The notes below the pieces were generated by a model. That model was not told the origin of the DNA. It ran no database searches and saw only the letters and a program-made list of their open reading frames with translations. From positions 1-5,018 of the forward strand of contig JAJONK010000238.1 in NCBI GenBank assembly GCA_021323355.1: a DNA stretch of 5,018 nucleotides. Direction: 5' to 3'. Made by a program: the position numbers and the translations under genes. This document shows positions 4,686-5,018 of this stretch, in pieces. This DNA comes from Deltaproteobacteria bacterium. Lineage in GTDB: Bacteria; Desulfobacterota; Binatia; UBA9968. Positions within the stretch are counted from its first letter, which is position 1; each line of letters opens with the position of its first letter.

Positions 4686-4856
4686 ATGCTCGACGCAAAA
4701 ACCTTCTATACCGGGCGATGTGCTATGTCTCGTAAGCATCGCTTCTTCTGTGTCGCTTACGCGAAAGTCAGTCGGTCGCTGTCCCGTGTCCGAAACGGGT
4801 TGCGCCGCATCGGCCAAACACAACTCGGGTTCTCTCCCAAAAGGATGTGGCAGTAG
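4686..4856 (+). CDS. Possible 56-residue basic protein
   Basis: The ATG at 4686 lies 14 bp after the stop of the ABM-type gene and behind a strong GGGAGGAGG. The frame runs to TAG 4854-4856. The product begins MLDAKTFYTGRCAMSRKHRF and continues FCVAYAKVSRSLSRVRNGLR. It is rich in Arg, Lys and Ser with few acidic residues, has no clear membrane segment, and matches no family I know. The basic composition could mean nucleic-acid binding. It could equally reflect a non-coding frame, or the relic of a gene whose downstream part has shifted frame. If real, it would be cotranscribed with the ABM-type gene. A minus-strand frame of 87 codons covers the same DNA but has no better support. Confidence 0.35.
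   Translation: MLDAKTFYTGRCAMSRKHRFFCVAYAKVSRSLSRVRNGLRRIGQTQLGFSPKRMWQ
4731..4761. repeat. Inverted repeat with 7-bp arms downstream of the ABM-type gene
   Basis: CGTAAGC (4731-4737) and GCTTACG (4755-4761) are perfect 7-bp inverted arms with a 17-nt loop. A shorter pair, CCCGT/ACGGG with a 7-nt loop, follows at 4783-4799. Neither is followed by a T-run, so a simple rho-independent terminator is not supported. They could fold in the transcript between the ABM-type gene and the nucleotidyltransferase. They overlap the doubtful 56-residue ORF, which slightly weakens the case for that ORF. Confidence 0.35.
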
Positions 4857-4896
4857 CTTACCGTTGTGCCCGTTACATTCATCTACGATCCGCAGC

Positions 4897-4903
4897 AAAG
4901 GAG
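4897..4903 (+). promoter_or_regulatory. Ribosome binding site of the nucleotidyltransferase gene
   Basis: AAAGGAG with a 7-nt spacer precedes GTG 4911. The codon immediately before the GTG is an in-frame TGA, and no in-frame ATG occurs in the readable part, so this site decides a GTG start. Confidence 0.85.
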
Positions 4904-4910
4904 CTTCTGA

Positions 4911-5018
4911 GTGCGCCACAATAATGTATGGGCGATCGTTTTGGCTGGCGGTGAAGGCACGAGAGTTCGTGGTTTTCTCAAGCAGCTTTGTGGTGGAACC
5001 GGACTAAAGCAATTTTCG
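4911..5018 (+). CDS. Sugar-phosphate nucleotidyltransferase, N-terminal fragment (mannose-1-phosphate guanylyltransferase-like)
   Basis: Only the first 36 residues are in the window, but they hold the family signature. After a short VRHNNV start comes WAIVLAGGEGTRVRGF, the first beta-strand and the nucleotide-binding GGxGTR loop of the NTP_transferase (GT-A-like) fold. KQLCGGTGLKQF follows, corresponding to the PKQF region of mannose-1-phosphate guanylyltransferase-like enzymes, with Leu in place of the usual Pro. Such cytoplasmic enzymes make nucleotide sugars (for example GDP-mannose from GTP and mannose-1-phosphate) for polysaccharide or glycan synthesis. The exact sugar cannot be told from this piece. 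Start GTG 4911 is fixed by an adjacent upstream stop and a good ribosome binding site. The gene lies 239 bp after the ABM-type gene on the same strand, and no promoter was identified. The family call is strong, the substrate weak. Confidence 0.85.
   Translation, partial: MRHNNVWAIVLAGGEGTRVRGFLKQLCGGTGLKQFS

Noticed and set aside
4731..4799. Rho-independent terminator after the ABM-type gene
   Set aside because: The inverted repeats have long loops or short stems and no following T-run.
4849..4870. TGGCAGTAGCTTACC as a sigma-54 promoter before the nucleotidyltransferase
   Set aside because: The -12 block reads TACC instead of TTGC, so the match is limited to the -24 part.
4656..4919. 87-codon minus-strand frame downstream of the ABM-type gene
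   Set aside because: It is antisense to the start of the nucleotidyltransferase and the end of the ABM-type gene, with no ribosome binding site or recognisable motif.
4720..5007. 95-codon plus-strand frame over the nucleotidyltransferase start
   Set aside because: The register with the AGGEGTR motif and a proper ribosome binding site is different; this one is a shadow.

Overview
The window suggests a diderm bacterium of moderate GC content, probably an environmental proteobacterium or a related lineage; the sequence does not allow a firmer placement. The reasons are an NtrC-type sigma-54 activator, at least two good -24/-12 promoters, and a GlgE-type maltosyltransferase. No rRNA, tRNA, CRISPR array, insertion sequence or phage gene was found.

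Layout. The minus strand, read from high to low coordinates, carries four genes. First is a 160-residue protein of unknown function (4072-3590). Then comes a 120-residue protein with two predicted membrane segments (3530-3168), a 450-residue sigma-54-dependent response regulator (2913-1561), and the first 455 residues of GlgE (1366 to beyond base 1). The plus strand carries a doubtful ORF (4230-4520), a 96-residue ABM-type (antibiotic biosynthesis monooxygenase) protein (4381-4671), a doubtful 56-residue basic ORF (4686-4856), and the first 36 residues of a sugar-phosphate nucleotidyltransferase (4911 to beyond 5018). glgE and the nucleotidyltransferase are both cut by the window edges. They are absent from a simple closed-ORF list and were read directly from the sequence.

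Regulation is the most interesting part. A sigma-54 promoter matching the consensus at every defined position lies in front of the 160-residue gene (4129-4114, minus). A good one lies in front of the regulator gene (3037-3022, minus). A third, with one defect at the critical -12 C, lies in front of the ABM-type gene (4331-4346, plus). A perfect 18-bp palindrome (3077-3094) sits about 75 bp upstream of the predicted regulator transcript start. A degenerate copy with the same architecture (4176-4187) sits about 78 bp upstream of the predicted start of the 160-residue gene, and about 175 bp upstream of that of the ABM-type gene. The simplest reading is a small local regulon: the NtrC-like regulator activates its own gene, the 160/120-residue membrane-associated pair, and perhaps the divergent ABM-type gene. 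No histidine kinase is visible, so the input signal is unknown. Whether glgE and the nucleotidyltransferase, both carbohydrate genes, belong to this circuit cannot be decided here.
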